Assembly: GCA_013044035.1 (NCBI GenBank)
Contig: JABEVE010000016.1
Coordinates: 1 to 64,000 of the forward strand
DNA length: 64,000 nucleotides
Direction of reading: 5' to 3'
Source: Burkholderiales bacterium
GTDB lineage: Bacteria; Pseudomonadota; Gammaproteobacteria; Burkholderiales; Burkholderiaceae_C
A program made the position numbers and the translations under genes. This document shows positions 45,525-54,500 of this stretch, in pieces. A model generated the notes under the pieces. The model worked only from the letters and a program-made list of their open reading frames with translations, did no database searches and had not been told where the DNA came from. The first letter of the stretch is position 1; each line of letters opens with the position of its first letter.

Positions 45525-46448
45525 ATGCGTCAATCTGTGAGCCCACTTCTTCCAGCGATCAGGGTCTGGGCTCGCAGACATCAGCAGGGTCTTGCCGCTT
45601 CGTTGTTTTTATTGCCCGGGTTGATCATGTTCACCGTCTATGTGATCGCGCCGATCATTGAATCCATCGGTTTGAGTTTTTACTCCTGGGATGGGCTGGG
45701 CAAGGCAAAATATATTGGATTGGAAAATTATGTCAATTTATTTTCTGACGAGGCGTTTTATACCGCGCTGAAGAATAATATTATTTGGCTTTTTTGTTAT
45801 TTGCTGTCAGTTCCCGCGGGTCTTGCGATCGCGCTGCTGCTGAATCAGACCTCAAAGGGTATTCGATTTATTAAATCGGTTTTTTTCTTTCCATTTGTGA
45901 TTTCGCAAGTTGTGATTGGTGTCATCTTTACGCTGTTTTACGATCCAAGCCTCGGCTTGTTTGTGAAATTGCTCCATTTTTTCGATATCAAGCCCATCGC
46001 GGTGCTTTCAAGTGCGCATTGGGTGACGTACGGCATCATCGTGGCTGGCCTCTATCCGCAGATTGCCTATTGCATGATTCTTTATCTGACGGGTTTGAAC
46101 AATTTGCGCCCCGATCTCATCGAGGCCGCGCGGCTCGAAGGCGCGCATGGCTGGAAAATGTTATTCAAGATTGTTTTGCCGCAACTTCGAGCGGCGACTT
46201 TCATTGCGGTCGTGGTCACGGTGATCGGATCGCTGCGCAGTTTTGACATGATTTCCATCATGACGCAAGGCGGGCCCTACGGCAGTTCAGCAACACTCGC
46301 CTATTACATGTACGAAGTGGCACTGAGTGAATACGGTTTCCGGATGGGCTATGGCGCCGCGGTGGCGACAGTCTTGTTCCTCATCATGCTTGTATTCATC
46401 GTGTTCATCTTGCATCGTGTTTACATGCAGGAAAGGGAGACCTCCTGA
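45525..46448 (+). CDS. CUT1 ABC transporter permease 1 of the galactoside operon
   Basis: MalF-class permease of 307 residues with about six hydrophobic helices, the first near 22-45 (LAASLFLLPGLIMFTVYVIA). The EAA loop is EAARLEGAHGWKMLFKIVLP. GGAG lies 10 bases before the ATG. The gene is AT-rich for this genome; for example bases 45841-45900 contain only 19 G/C by hand count. Its stop overlaps the next start as TGATG. Confidence 0.9.
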   Translation: MRQSVSPLLPAIRVWARRHQQGLAASLFLLPGLIMFTVYVIAPIIESIGLSFYSWDGLGKAKYIGLENYVNLFSDEAFYTALKNNIIWLFCYLLSVPAGLAIALLLNQTSKGIRFIKSVFFFPFVISQVVIGVIFTLFYDPSLGLFVKLLHFFDIKPIAVLSSAHWVTYGIIVAGLYPQIAYCMILYLTGLNNLRPDLIEAARLEGAHGWKMLFKIVLPQLRAATFIAVVVTVIGSLRSFDMISIMTQGGPYGSSATLAYYMYEVALSEYGFRMGYGAAVATVLFLIMLVFIVFILHRVYMQERETS

Positions 46449-47299
46449 TGTTCCCGATTCCGATTGAACAGACATCTCCGGCGACGCAGAAATTGTACCG
46501 ATTTGGACTGCCTTTGTTGTTGATTTTATGGCTGTTGCCGATTTTTGCCATTGCTTTGATGTCGGTGCGCACCGCTGGTGATATGAATTCTGGGAATTAT
46601 TGGGGTTTGCCGTCATCTTGGCGAGGTCTGGACAATTATATTCAGATTTTCAGGAATACGCCGTTGTTCAATTACATCGGCAATAGTTTCCTGGTGACGA
46701 TCCCGAGTGTGATCGGGGCAATTACTCTGGCCAGCCTCGCCGGATTCGCGCTTGGGGTTTACAGGTTTCGATTCAACTTGGCGATTTTTTTCCTATTCGT
46801 GGGGGGTAATTTCGTTCCGGCCCAGATCTTGATGATCCCCGTGCGCCAATTGACGTTGCACATGGGGCTCTACAACACCACGATCGGGCTTGCCTTGTTT
46901 CACATCGCTTTTCAGAGCGGATTCTGTACCTTTTTCTTGCGAAATTTCATTCGAGAACTGCCACGCGAATTGATCGAGGCAGCCCGCATCGAGGGCGCGA
47001 GCGAGTGGCGGATCTTCAGCCGGATCGTTTTGCCGCTCATTCGGCCCGCATTGGCCGCTTTGTCGGTCTTGATTTTTACGTTTGTATGGAACGACTACTT
47101 TTGGGCGACGGTGCTGACCCAGGGCAGCCACGCCATGCCCATCACCGGCGGGCTGTATTCCTTGAATGGGCAATGGGTGGCGCAGTGGCAACTGGTGTCT
47201 GCCGGCTCCATTCTGGCGGCCTTGCCTCCGGTCGCCATTTTTTTCGCCATGCAGAAACATTTCATCGCCGGGCTGACGCTTGGCGCGACCAAGGGCTAG
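46448..47299 (+). CDS. CUT1 ABC transporter permease 2 of the galactoside operon
   Basis: MalG-class permease of 283 residues with six hydrophobic segments and the EAA loop EAARIEGASEWRIFSRIVLP. GGGAGA is placed before the TGATG overlap, so translation is coupled to permease 1. It is the last gene of the GC-poor block. The following alpha-galactosidase gene, 6 bases on, returns to the high-GC style. Confidence 0.9.
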   Translation: MFPIPIEQTSPATQKLYRFGLPLLLILWLLPIFAIALMSVRTAGDMNSGNYWGLPSSWRGLDNYIQIFRNTPLFNYIGNSFLVTIPSVIGAITLASLAGFALGVYRFRFNLAIFFLFVGGNFVPAQILMIPVRQLTLHMGLYNTTIGLALFHIAFQSGFCTFFLRNFIRELPRELIEAARIEGASEWRIFSRIVLPLIRPALAALSVLIFTFVWNDYFWATVLTQGSHAMPITGGLYSLNGQWVAQWQLVSAGSILAALPPVAIFFAMQKHFIAGLTLGATKG

Positions 47300-47305
47300 G
47301 CCACG

Positions 47306-49444
47306 ATGGCACATCAGCTTTATCGCCTGGATAGCCGGTCGACAACGATCTTGCTCGAGATTGAACCGGGTCGCAGCCCGGTATGGCGCCACTTTGGACC
47401 TCGGGTCGACGACTGTGAGCTGGCACGTAACTGGCAGGCTTGCGCATTGCTCAGCTTGGCGCCCGGTGCGATGGATCGGTTGTCCGGGCCGCTTTTGACC
47501 CCGGGCTTCGACGGCTTGGCGCAGAAGCCGACGCTAGCGGCCCATCGCGGCGGCGCCGACACGGTTCATGCCTGGGGGCTGGAAAGCTGCACCCGGGCGG
47601 GAACCGACAGCCTGGAACTGCTCCTCGCCGATGCGCGTGCGGGGCTGCGCCTGGAGGTCCGTCTGCATCTCGACGCCGACTCGGACGTGCTAAGTCTGGA
47701 CGCCATGTTGCACAACGTCGGCGATGGTCCGCTGGAGGTGCAGCAATTCTCCGCACCCAGCATTCCTGTCCCGCACGGACTGGATGAGGTCGGCTATTTC
47801 AACGGCGAATGGGCGCATGAATTTCAGTGGCAACGCGAGAAGGTCGGCGCAGCCGGGTGGTCGCGGGACAACCGTCGGGGACGAACGTCGCACCAGACTC
47901 CTGCGGCGCTGTTCGCGCTGGCGTCACAGACCGGTGATCACGCAGGACCTGCCGTCGGGGCGCAACTGGCATGGAGCGGCAATCATCGGCTGGACTTGCA
48001 GCGCCAGGACGATGGCAGGCTCGTGTTGCTGGCCGGTGAATGGTTCGCGCCGGGCGAAGTGATCCTGGCGCCCGGGGACAGCTTGCGCACCCCGGCGCTG
48101 CATGTCGTTTTTTCTGCCGCCGGCATGAACGCAGTCACACGCAGTTTTCATGCGTTGTGCCGGCAGCGCGTGGTTCGCTGGCCCGGCGGCCGGCAGCGGC
48201 CCCGGCCTGTGCACATCAACACCTGGGAGGCGCTGTATTTCCGCCACGAGCTGACCGAGTTGTACGAACTGGCGGAGCAGGCGGCGCGCATTGGCGTCGA
48301 GCGTTTCGTTCTCGACGACGGATGGTTCAAGGGGCGCAACAACGATCGCGCGGCCTTGGGTGACTGGTGGCCGGATCCCGATAAGTTTCCACAGGGCCTG
48401 GCCCCGTTGATCGACCGTGTTCAGGCGCTGGGCATGGAATTCGGGCTTTGGGTCGAGCCCGAGATGGTCAACCCCGACAGTGATTTGTATCGGGCCCACC
48501 CCGACTGGGCTCTGGGTGTGGCCGGGCGCGAACTGGTTCTGGGGCGCAATCAACTGGTGCTCGACTTGTCGCGCCCGGAGGTGTCGGCGTTTGTGTTCGA
48601 GAAGCTGCACGCCTTGCTCGCGGATGGCGGGGTTCGCTATCTCAAGTGGGACATGAACCGGGATCTGGCGCAGGCCTGCGGCGGCGACGGGCGCAGCCGT
48701 TACCACGCCCAAGTGCTGGCGCTGTATGCGCTGCTCGAGCGCTTGCGCACCGCGCATCCGGACGTCGAGATCGAGAGCTGCGCATCGGGTGGAGCGCGTG
48801 CGGATCTCGGCATCCTCCGCTACACCCATCGCATCTGGACAAGCGACAACAACGACGCCATGTCCCGCGTGGCGATTCAGCAAGGCGCTTTGCGGCTGTT
48901 TCCTCCCGAGGTGCTCGGATGCCATGTGGGGCCAGCCCCCGCGCATGCCACGGGACGCACCCAGAGTCTCGATTTCCGCTGTGCTGTCGCGCTGTTTGGC
49001 CATATGGGCGTGGAAGCCGATGTGCGCCGCTTCGACGCGGCCTCGCGTGATCGTCTGGCCTGGTGGCTTGCCCTGTACAAACGCTGGCGTCACGTCATGC
49101 ACCACGGGGTCATCGACCAGGGCCAGACGCCATCCGGGGCCATCTGGTGGCTCGCATCCGATGCACAGACTCACCTTCTGTGCGTGATCATGCCGGTGCC
49201 GCCAGACACGGTGCAAGCAAGTCCGGTGCGCTTGCCCACCCTGGCCACCAGCGGGGCCTGGCGGGTGCGCTTGCAAGCCCGCGCCGGGCAACTGCGCCAG
49301 CGGGCCGGGCAGCACAATCCATGGATCAATGCCTTGGAAGCCGATGGCGTGTGCTTGTCCGGGGACGAGCTTGCACACATCGGCTTGCCCTTGCCGGCGA
49401 TGCAACCGGAATCCGCCCTTTATTTTTCCCTGGAACGTCCATGA
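47306..49444 (+). CDS. Alpha-galactosidase, glycoside hydrolase family 36
   Basis: GH36 enzyme of 712 residues acting in the cytoplasm on alpha-galactosides such as melibiose, raffinose or galactosyl-glycerols. An N-terminal beta-supersandwich (about 1-310) precedes the TIM barrel, beginning near INTWEALYF and FVLDDGWFKGRNNDR. The nucleophile Asp449 is in YLKWDMNRDLAQ and the acid/base Asp514 in WTSDNNDAMSR, 65 residues apart as in characterised members. CASGG, a family mark, lies between them. No signal peptide. The stop overlaps the SDR start (ATGA). Confidence 0.93.
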   Translation: MAHQLYRLDSRSTTILLEIEPGRSPVWRHFGPRVDDCELARNWQACALLSLAPGAMDRLSGPLLTPGFDGLAQKPTLAAHRGGADTVHAWGLESCTRAGTDSLELLLADARAGLRLEVRLHLDADSDVLSLDAMLHNVGDGPLEVQQFSAPSIPVPHGLDEVGYFNGEWAHEFQWQREKVGAAGWSRDNRRGRTSHQTPAALFALASQTGDHAGPAVGAQLAWSGNHRLDLQRQDDGRLVLLAGEWFAPGEVILAPGDSLRTPALHVVFSAAGMNAVTRSFHALCRQRVVRWPGGRQRPRPVHINTWEALYFRHELTELYELAEQAARIGVERFVLDDGWFKGRNNDRAALGDWWPDPDKFPQGLAPLIDRVQALGMEFGLWVEPEMVNPDSDLYRAHPDWALGVAGRELVLGRNQLVLDLSRPEVSAFVFEKLHALLADGGVRYLKWDMNRDLAQACGGDGRSRYHAQVLALYALLERLRTAHPDVEIESCASGGARADLGILRYTHRIWTSDNNDAMSRVAIQQGALRLFPPEVLGCHVGPAPAHATGRTQSLDFRCAVALFGHMGVEADVRRFDAASRDRLAWWLALYKRWRHVMHHGVIDQGQTPSGAIWWLASDAQTHLLCVIMPVPPDTVQASPVRLPTLATSGAWRVRLQARAGQLRQRAGQHNPWINALEADGVCLSGDELAHIGLPLPAMQPESALYFSLERP

Positions 49445-50262
49445 ACCCAGAATCGAGAAAGCCGGCGGCTCCAACCTCCGCAGGATCCAGCATGGGCTCG
49501 TCGTCATTCGCCAGCTACCCCAGCCTGCGGGGCCGCACCGTGTTCATCACTGGAGGTAGCTCGGGCATTGGCGCCGACCTCGTGGTGGCGTTTGCACAGC
49601 AAGGCGCGCGCGTGGGGTTCACCGGGCGCAGCGCCAAGGCAGCCGGTGAGGTTCTCGACGCGACGGCCTCGGCCGAGTTTCGTCCCATGTTCCTGCAGAG
49701 CGACGCCACGGATGTGGATGCGCTGCGGGCGGCCGTGAGCCGAACTGAAAACGAGTTGGGCGACATTGGCGTTTTGATCAACAACGTGGCGAATGACGAA
49801 CGGCACGACTGGTCTCGGGTCTCGGCCGAGGTGTTCGATCGATTGGTGGCGATCAACCTGCGCCCCCATTTTTTTGCCGCGCAGGCGGCCGTGCCGGGCA
49901 TGCTCAGGCTCGGCGGTGGCTCGATCGTGAACATCGGGTCCACCAGTTGGATGATCAAGGGCGCAGGCTATCCGGTTTACGCAACCTGTAAATCGGCGAC
50001 GGTGGGCTTGACCCGCAGCCTGGCGCGTGAATGTGGCCGGCACAGCATCCGGGTCAACACGCTGACTCCTGGATGGATCATGACGCCCAAGCAACTCGAC
50101 AAATGGGTCGACGCCGAAGGCGAGCGCGAGATGGATCGCAACCAGTGCCTGCCGGGCCGCATCGTCGGCGCGGATGTGGCCCGGCTCGCCTTGTTTCTCG
50201 CCTCGGACGACAGTCGGATGATCACGGCGCAGGATTTCATCATCGACGCGGGCTGGACTTGA
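49441..50262 (+). CDS. SDR aldose 1-dehydrogenase (galactose/arabinose/xylose type)
   Basis: NAD(P)-dependent SDR of 273 residues predicted to oxidise D-galactose to the lactone. The nucleotide motif is TGGSSGIG, with NNVAN next. Catalytic Ser167, Tyr180 and Lys184 are in NIGSTSW and YATCK. The sequence resembles Caulobacter D-xylose 1-dehydrogenase, as in NDERHDW, QCLPGRIVGADVARLALFLA and the ending FIIDAGW. The first 25 residues are a Ser/Ala-rich leader, and an ATG at 49492 could be the true start. The ATGA overlap with GH36 favours 49441. The operon points to galactose; arabinose or fucose are possible side substrates. Confidence 0.87.
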   Translation: MNPESRKPAAPTSAGSSMGSSSFASYPSLRGRTVFITGGSSGIGADLVVAFAQQGARVGFTGRSAKAAGEVLDATASAEFRPMFLQSDATDVDALRAAVSRTENELGDIGVLINNVANDERHDWSRVSAEVFDRLVAINLRPHFFAAQAAVPGMLRLGGGSIVNIGSTSWMIKGAGYPVYATCKSATVGLTRSLARECGRHSIRVNTLTPGWIMTPKQLDKWVDAEGEREMDRNQCLPGRIVGADVARLALFLASDDSRMITAQDFIIDAGWT

Positions 50263-50264
50263 CC

Positions 50265-51149
50265 ATGGGTCGGTCGGCAGTTGAATGCGTGTGGGCTGCG
50301 AAACTCAGCCTGGGCGAGGGCGTCATTTGGCATGACTCGCGCCTGTACTTCGTCGACATCAAGCGCGCCGAGATCCTGGCCTACGACCCGCTGACGCAGC
50401 GGCAATTGCGCTGGAGCCTGCCGGAGATGGTCGGCTGGGTCGTGCCGCGAGAGCGTGGCGGCTGGATTGCAGGCTTGCGCAGCGGAGTCGTGGCGCTCAC
50501 CTTGCAGGACGACGGCGCTTCCCAGGTGGAATGGCTGCATCGCCTGCACGAACCGACGTCACCGTGGCGGCTCAACGACGCCAAGGTCGGGCCCGGAGGG
50601 CGCCTGTGGTTTGGCAGCATGCACGATGCCGACGACACGTCTGCAACCGGCTGTCTCTACCGCCTCGACCCTGACCTCAGCCTGCACGTGGTCGAACGTG
50701 GATACTGCATTCCCAATGGGCCGACCTTCAGCTTGGACGGCCGCACCATGTACCACACCGACAGCGGGCGGCGCGAGATCTACGCCTACACGCTGGACCC
50801 GCAAGGCCATGCCACCGATCGACGAGCCTGGGCGCGATTCGGTGCCGCAGATGGCGCGCCCGATGGCATGACGACCGACGCCCAGGGGCGCATCTGGGTC
50901 GCTCAGTGGGGCGCCTCGGCCGTGACATGCCGGGATGGCGAAACCGCCGGGGTGTTGCAGCGTGTCGAGCTTCCCGTTTCCCAGGTGACGAACGTGTGTT
51001 TCGGCGGGGCCCACGGCAATGATTTGTACATCACCAGTGCCCGCGTCGGGCTCAGCGCAGACGCGTTGCAAGCCCAGCCGCTGGCCGGGGGGCTTTTTCG
51101 CCTGCGCGGCGCAGGAAACGGCGTGGCCGGGAGGCTTTTCCGTGGCTGA
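50265..51149 (+). CDS. SMP-30/gluconolactonase-family sugar lactonase
   Basis: Lactonase of 294 residues with a six-bladed propeller, predicted to hydrolyse galactonolactone to galactonate. Metal-site residues of the family are present: Glu18 in LGEGVIW, Asn in RLNDAKVGPGGRLWFGSM, Asn in CIPNGPTFS and Asp in GAPDGMTTD. It starts 2 bases after the SDR stop. This is the second step of the De Ley-Doudoroff route and fits between the dehydrogenase and the dehydratase. The end overlaps glpD by 8 bases. Confidence 0.9.
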   Translation: MGRSAVECVWAAKLSLGEGVIWHDSRLYFVDIKRAEILAYDPLTQRQLRWSLPEMVGWVVPRERGGWIAGLRSGVVALTLQDDGASQVEWLHRLHEPTSPWRLNDAKVGPGGRLWFGSMHDADDTSATGCLYRLDPDLSLHVVERGYCIPNGPTFSLDGRTMYHTDSGRREIYAYTLDPQGHATDRRAWARFGAADGAPDGMTTDAQGRIWVAQWGASAVTCRDGETAGVLQRVELPVSQVTNVCFGGAHGNDLYITSARVGLSADALQAQPLAGGLFRLRGAGNGVAGRLFRG

Positions 51150-52695
51150 AGTCCCGTCGACCTCCTGCGACGTTGTCGTCGTGGGCGGAGGAATCAACGG
51201 CTGCGGCATTGCGCGCGATCTCGCCGGCCGCGGTCTGAAGGTCTGTCTTTGCGAGCAGCATGACCTGGCAGCCCACACCTCGTCGGCCTCGACCAAGCTG
51301 ATTCACGGAGGCTTGCGTTACCTGGAGTTTTACGAATTCTCCCTGGTGCGCAAAGCCCTGCAGGAACGCGAGAGGTTGCTTGCGAGCGCTCCCCACATCA
51401 TGTGGCCGCTGCGTTTCGTGATGCCTCATGTGCCCGCCCTGCGTCCTCTGTGGATGGTCAGGACCGGCCTGTGGCTCTACGACCACCTCGCGCCCCGGCG
51501 CCTGCTTCCGGCGTCAGAAGTCGTCGACCTGACGCGGCACACTGCCGGACGCGCGCTGCAGGACCGCTACCGCAAGGGCTTCGTCTATTCGGACGGCTGG
51601 GTCGACGATGCGCGCCTCGTCGTTCTCAATGCGCTGGATGCGACGGAGCGCGGGGCATCGATCCTGACGCGAACGCGCGTCGACAGGGTCACGAGGGCCG
51701 CAGGTGGCTGGACCCTTCAGGTGCGATCCTCGACGGGGCAGGGCCAGACGGTCCGTGCCCGGGCGCTGGTCAATGCGGCAGGGCCCTGGGCGGAGAGCTT
51801 CCTGCGCGAAGAGCTTGGAATGGCGGGCACGCGCAAGCTCCGGCTCGTCAAGGGAAGCCATATCGTGGTGCCCCGCATGTTTGCGCATGACCATGCCTAC
51901 ATCCTGCAGAACCAGGATCGCCGTATTGTTTTCGCCTTGCCCTATGGCTCGCGATTCACGCTGATCGGAACCACCGATGTTCCGTATGACGGCGAGCCTG
52001 GAAGGCCCGGCATCGACCCGCAGGAAATCGATTACCTGTGCACCAGCGTCAATCATTATTTCCGCAGCCAGGTCTGCGCTGCCGACGTGGTCTGGAGCTA
52101 CTCTGGCGTTCGTCCTCTGCTGGACGATGCCTCGGATGATCCTTCCGCGGTGACGCGCGATTACAGGATCGAGCTGGACGCGGCGGCGCCCGCCCCGCTG
52201 CTCACAGTGTGGGGCGGCAAGATCACGACATACCGCAAACTGGCCGAGGAGGCCGCCGATCTTCTTGGCCCCTTGTTGGGGAACAAATCAGGCGCATGGA
52301 CTGCACATGCCTGCCTGCCCGGGGGCGACTTGTCGAGCGTTCTGGGTGCCGCCAAGCCCGCGGCCAGCGATTTCGAGTCGTTCGTGGGCACCATGCAGCG
52401 CCGCTATGGCTGGATGCAAGCGTCCACTGTCCATCGTTTGGCCCGAACCTACGGGGCACGCATGACCGCATGGCTCGGTGAGGCCTCGGGCGCCGCTGCA
52501 CTGGGTGGTGAAGTCGTTCCCGGCGTCCATGCCGCCGAGCTGGACTACGCCGCCCGTGTCGAGTGGGCTCGAACAGGGGATGATTTTCTGTGGCGACGCA
52601 CCAAGCTGGGCCTCGAACTTGACCCGACCCAGTGTCGTGCCATCGACGGCTGGTTCGAGGAGCGACGCAACATCGAGCTTGCGGCGGCCGCGTGA
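51142..52695 (+). CDS. glpD: FAD-dependent glycerol-3-phosphate dehydrogenase, GlpD type
   Basis: Flavoenzyme of 517 residues, usually bound to the inner membrane, that oxidises sn-glycerol 3-phosphate to dihydroxyacetone phosphate and feeds quinones. FAD motif VVVGGGINGCGIARDLAGRG, SSASTKLIHGGLRYLE, LPYGSRFTLIGTTDVPYDG and VWGGKITTYRKLAEEAA are GlpD hallmarks. The start is GTG 51142, with GGGAGG 7 bases before it and overlap with the lactonase gene. Erythritol-phosphate dehydrogenase EryB is a relative, so another polyol phosphate is possible. Its place in a galactoside operon, with no glycerol kinase in the window, is unusual and hints at galactosyl-glycerol substrates. Confidence 0.88.
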   Translation: MAEVPSTSCDVVVVGGGINGCGIARDLAGRGLKVCLCEQHDLAAHTSSASTKLIHGGLRYLEFYEFSLVRKALQERERLLASAPHIMWPLRFVMPHVPALRPLWMVRTGLWLYDHLAPRRLLPASEVVDLTRHTAGRALQDRYRKGFVYSDGWVDDARLVVLNALDATERGASILTRTRVDRVTRAAGGWTLQVRSSTGQGQTVRARALVNAAGPWAESFLREELGMAGTRKLRLVKGSHIVVPRMFAHDHAYILQNQDRRIVFALPYGSRFTLIGTTDVPYDGEPGRPGIDPQEIDYLCTSVNHYFRSQVCAADVVWSYSGVRPLLDDASDDPSAVTRDYRIELDAAAPAPLLTVWGGKITTYRKLAEEAADLLGPLLGNKSGAWTAHACLPGGDLSSVLGAAKPAASDFESFVGTMQRRYGWMQASTVHRLARTYGARMTAWLGEASGAAALGGEVVPGVHAAELDYAARVEWARTGDDFLWRRTKLGLELDPTQCRAIDGWFEERRNIELAAAA

Positions 52696-52775
52696 GCGTG
52701 CGAATCGATCGATGCGATGCCGGCCTTGTCCGACCTGCTCCTGGGCTGCGCGGCCGCAACCTCCACCCGGGCTCC

Positions 52776-53498
52776 TCAAGCCTGAGCAGCCGAGCCTGAA
52801 GCCGAGCTGGGCAACGGCTTCAAGCCGGCTTCGCCAAAGCCGAAGGGCAACTTGCTTGCAGCCCTCAGGAAGTCCCCGGCGCGAGCGGCCAGCTCGGCTA
52901 AGTCCAGATGGGGTTGAAACAACTGGCTGCCGATGCCGAAGCCGGTTGCTCCGGCGGCATGCCACGCCTGAAGATCGCTTGGCCCGATGCCACCGACCGG
53001 CCATAACTCGGTCTCCGCGGGCAGCACGCTGCACAGGGCCTTGAGCCCGCGAACGCCAATCTGCTCGGCTGGAAACAGCTTGAGCGCATGCGCGCCGGCA
53101 CGCAGCGCCTGAAAGGCTTCGGTGGGCGTCGCCACGCCTGGCGCGCAGAACATGCCCAGCGCCGCGGCGCGAGCGATCACGGCGGCGTCGCTGTTCGGAG
53201 CGACCATCAGGCGGCCGCCAGCGGAGAACACGTCATCCACCTGCTTGGGCGTCAGCATCGTGCCACCTCCGATCAGCGCATCGCGCGGTGCCACGCTGCA
53301 CAAGGCGGCGATGCAATCGAGCGCCTGCGGCCGGTTCAGTGGCACCTCGATGCAACGAAAGCCGGCTTCAAACAAGAGTTGACCAACGGTCTGCGCCCGC
53401 GCCAACTGCAGCCCTCGCAGGATGGCAACCAGTTTCGGCCTGGGCAGCGCGGCTGGCTTCGGGGTGCGGGTCGGCAAGGGGGGCAGTGTCTGGCTCAT
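52776..53498 (-). CDS. dgoA: 2-dehydro-3-deoxy-6-phosphogalactonate aldolase
   Basis: Class I aldolase of 240 residues that splits KDPGal into pyruvate and glyceraldehyde 3-phosphate, the last step of the De Ley-Doudoroff pathway. Catalytic Glu51 is in IEVPLN, the Schiff-base Lys140 in HALKLFPAEQIGVRGLKAL and the early Arg28 in AILRG. The LKLFPAEQxGxxxLKAL form is typical of DgoA and not of Eda. N-terminal 20 residues are a Pro-rich extension. It lies 9 bases behind dgoK. The gene is convergent with the galactoside operon, whose end is 80 bases away. Confidence 0.93.
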   Translation of the reverse strand: MSQTLPPLPTRTPKPAALPRPKLVAILRGLQLARAQTVGQLLFEAGFRCIEVPLNRPQALDCIAALCSVAPRDALIGGGTMLTPKQVDDVFSAGGRLMVAPNSDAAVIARAAALGMFCAPGVATPTEAFQALRAGAHALKLFPAEQIGVRGLKALCSVLPAETELWPVGGIGPSDLQAWHAAGATGFGIGSQLFQPHLDLAELAARAGDFLRAASKLPFGFGEAGLKPLPSSASGSAAQA

Positions 53499-53507
53499 GG
53501 GTCGGCC

Positions 53508-54470
53508 TCATCGCTGGCTTGCGGTCGGGCAGGTCGCAGCCAGTTCGGCAAGGGCCGCGGCATAGGCCACATCGGGATCGAGGCAAGCCACCTCGATCCG
53601 CAACTGGGCGCCGACGTCGCGGTATCGCTGCGCAAGTGCGGGGGCGCCAAGGATGGTGATTCGACTTGGACGCGGATGGCTCAGGGCCAGCGCCTCACGC
53701 CACTCGGCGCCGATCAGCAGTCCGCTGAGGTAATCCCTGGCGTCGCGTGCGGGCATGGTGCCGGTGACGACACGTGCCCGGCAGCCGAACAGTGCGCTCG
53801 ACAAACCACGCTGCGCAGCAGCGTTGACCCCGTCCGCGAAGGTCTGGGGACTCGTGCCGGCATCATCGGCCATGAGCGACGCCAGCGTGCCGTGCTGCGA
53901 CAGCGTTGCGAACAATTCGCCCGTCATGAACGTGGTGAAGCGCCGGATGATGCCGTCTTGGACATAGACCCATTTGGAGTGGGTCCCTGGGAGTACATAC
54001 CAGCAACCGGCATGGGTTGTTTCCAGGAGGCAGGCTCCGAGCAGCTGCACTTCTTCGCCGCGCATCACGTCGATGCCTTGTGCCGGCTCTGCGGAGGACG
54101 GGAATCCGGCATAGCCCGGAACAATCCAGCAGGGCCGCCCACGCGGCGCGTCAAGCACGGGTACGAGGTGGCTTGCGAGCTCCATCAGGGGTTGATCAAG
54201 ACCGAGGTACGGGACCTCTTGCCACCCCAAGGTGCTGCCGATCATGCCGGAGAGCATCACCGGGCCGTCGAAACCGGTCCCGCCGAGTTCCGTGATCACG
54301 CGCTCGCAAACCTCTGCGAACCGGGGGCTCGATCTCAGGATGCCCTGGTCATTGCTCATACTTGCCTGAAGCTGGCCGGACCCGTCGAGGCGGTAAGCTC
54401 GTAGACTCGTCGTGCCCCAATCAACCCCTATCGCTCCATGACGACGACTCGAAGGTGGATTCGCTTGCAT
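53508..54470 (-). CDS. dgoK: 2-dehydro-3-deoxygalactonokinase
   Basis: Kinase of 320 residues that phosphorylates 2-keto-3-deoxygalactonate at position 6. DgoK motifs are GVDWGTTSLRAYRLD, LSGMIGSTLGWQEVPYL, IVPGYAG, DVMRGEEVQLLGA and LPGTHSKWVYVQDG. The ATG at 54470 is used. An in-frame TTG at 54503 would start inside the operator. There is no clear Shine-Dalgarno sequence. A promoter with TTGAAT and TATGAT lies just upstream on this strand, within a region shared with the divergent GntR gene. Confidence 0.93.
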   Translation of the reverse strand: MQANPPSSRRHGAIGVDWGTTSLRAYRLDGSGQLQASMSNDQGILRSSPRFAEVCERVITELGGTGFDGPVMLSGMIGSTLGWQEVPYLGLDQPLMELASHLVPVLDAPRGRPCWIVPGYAGFPSSAEPAQGIDVMRGEEVQLLGACLLETTHAGCWYVLPGTHSKWVYVQDGIIRRFTTFMTGELFATLSQHGTLASLMADDAGTSPQTFADGVNAAAQRGLSSALFGCRARVVTGTMPARDARDYLSGLLIGAEWREALALSHPRPSRITILGAPALAQRYRDVGAQLRIEVACLDPDVAYAAALAELAATCPTASQR

Positions 54471-54500
54471 GGGAGGCGGCTTTGCTTTCGAATATCGGTG

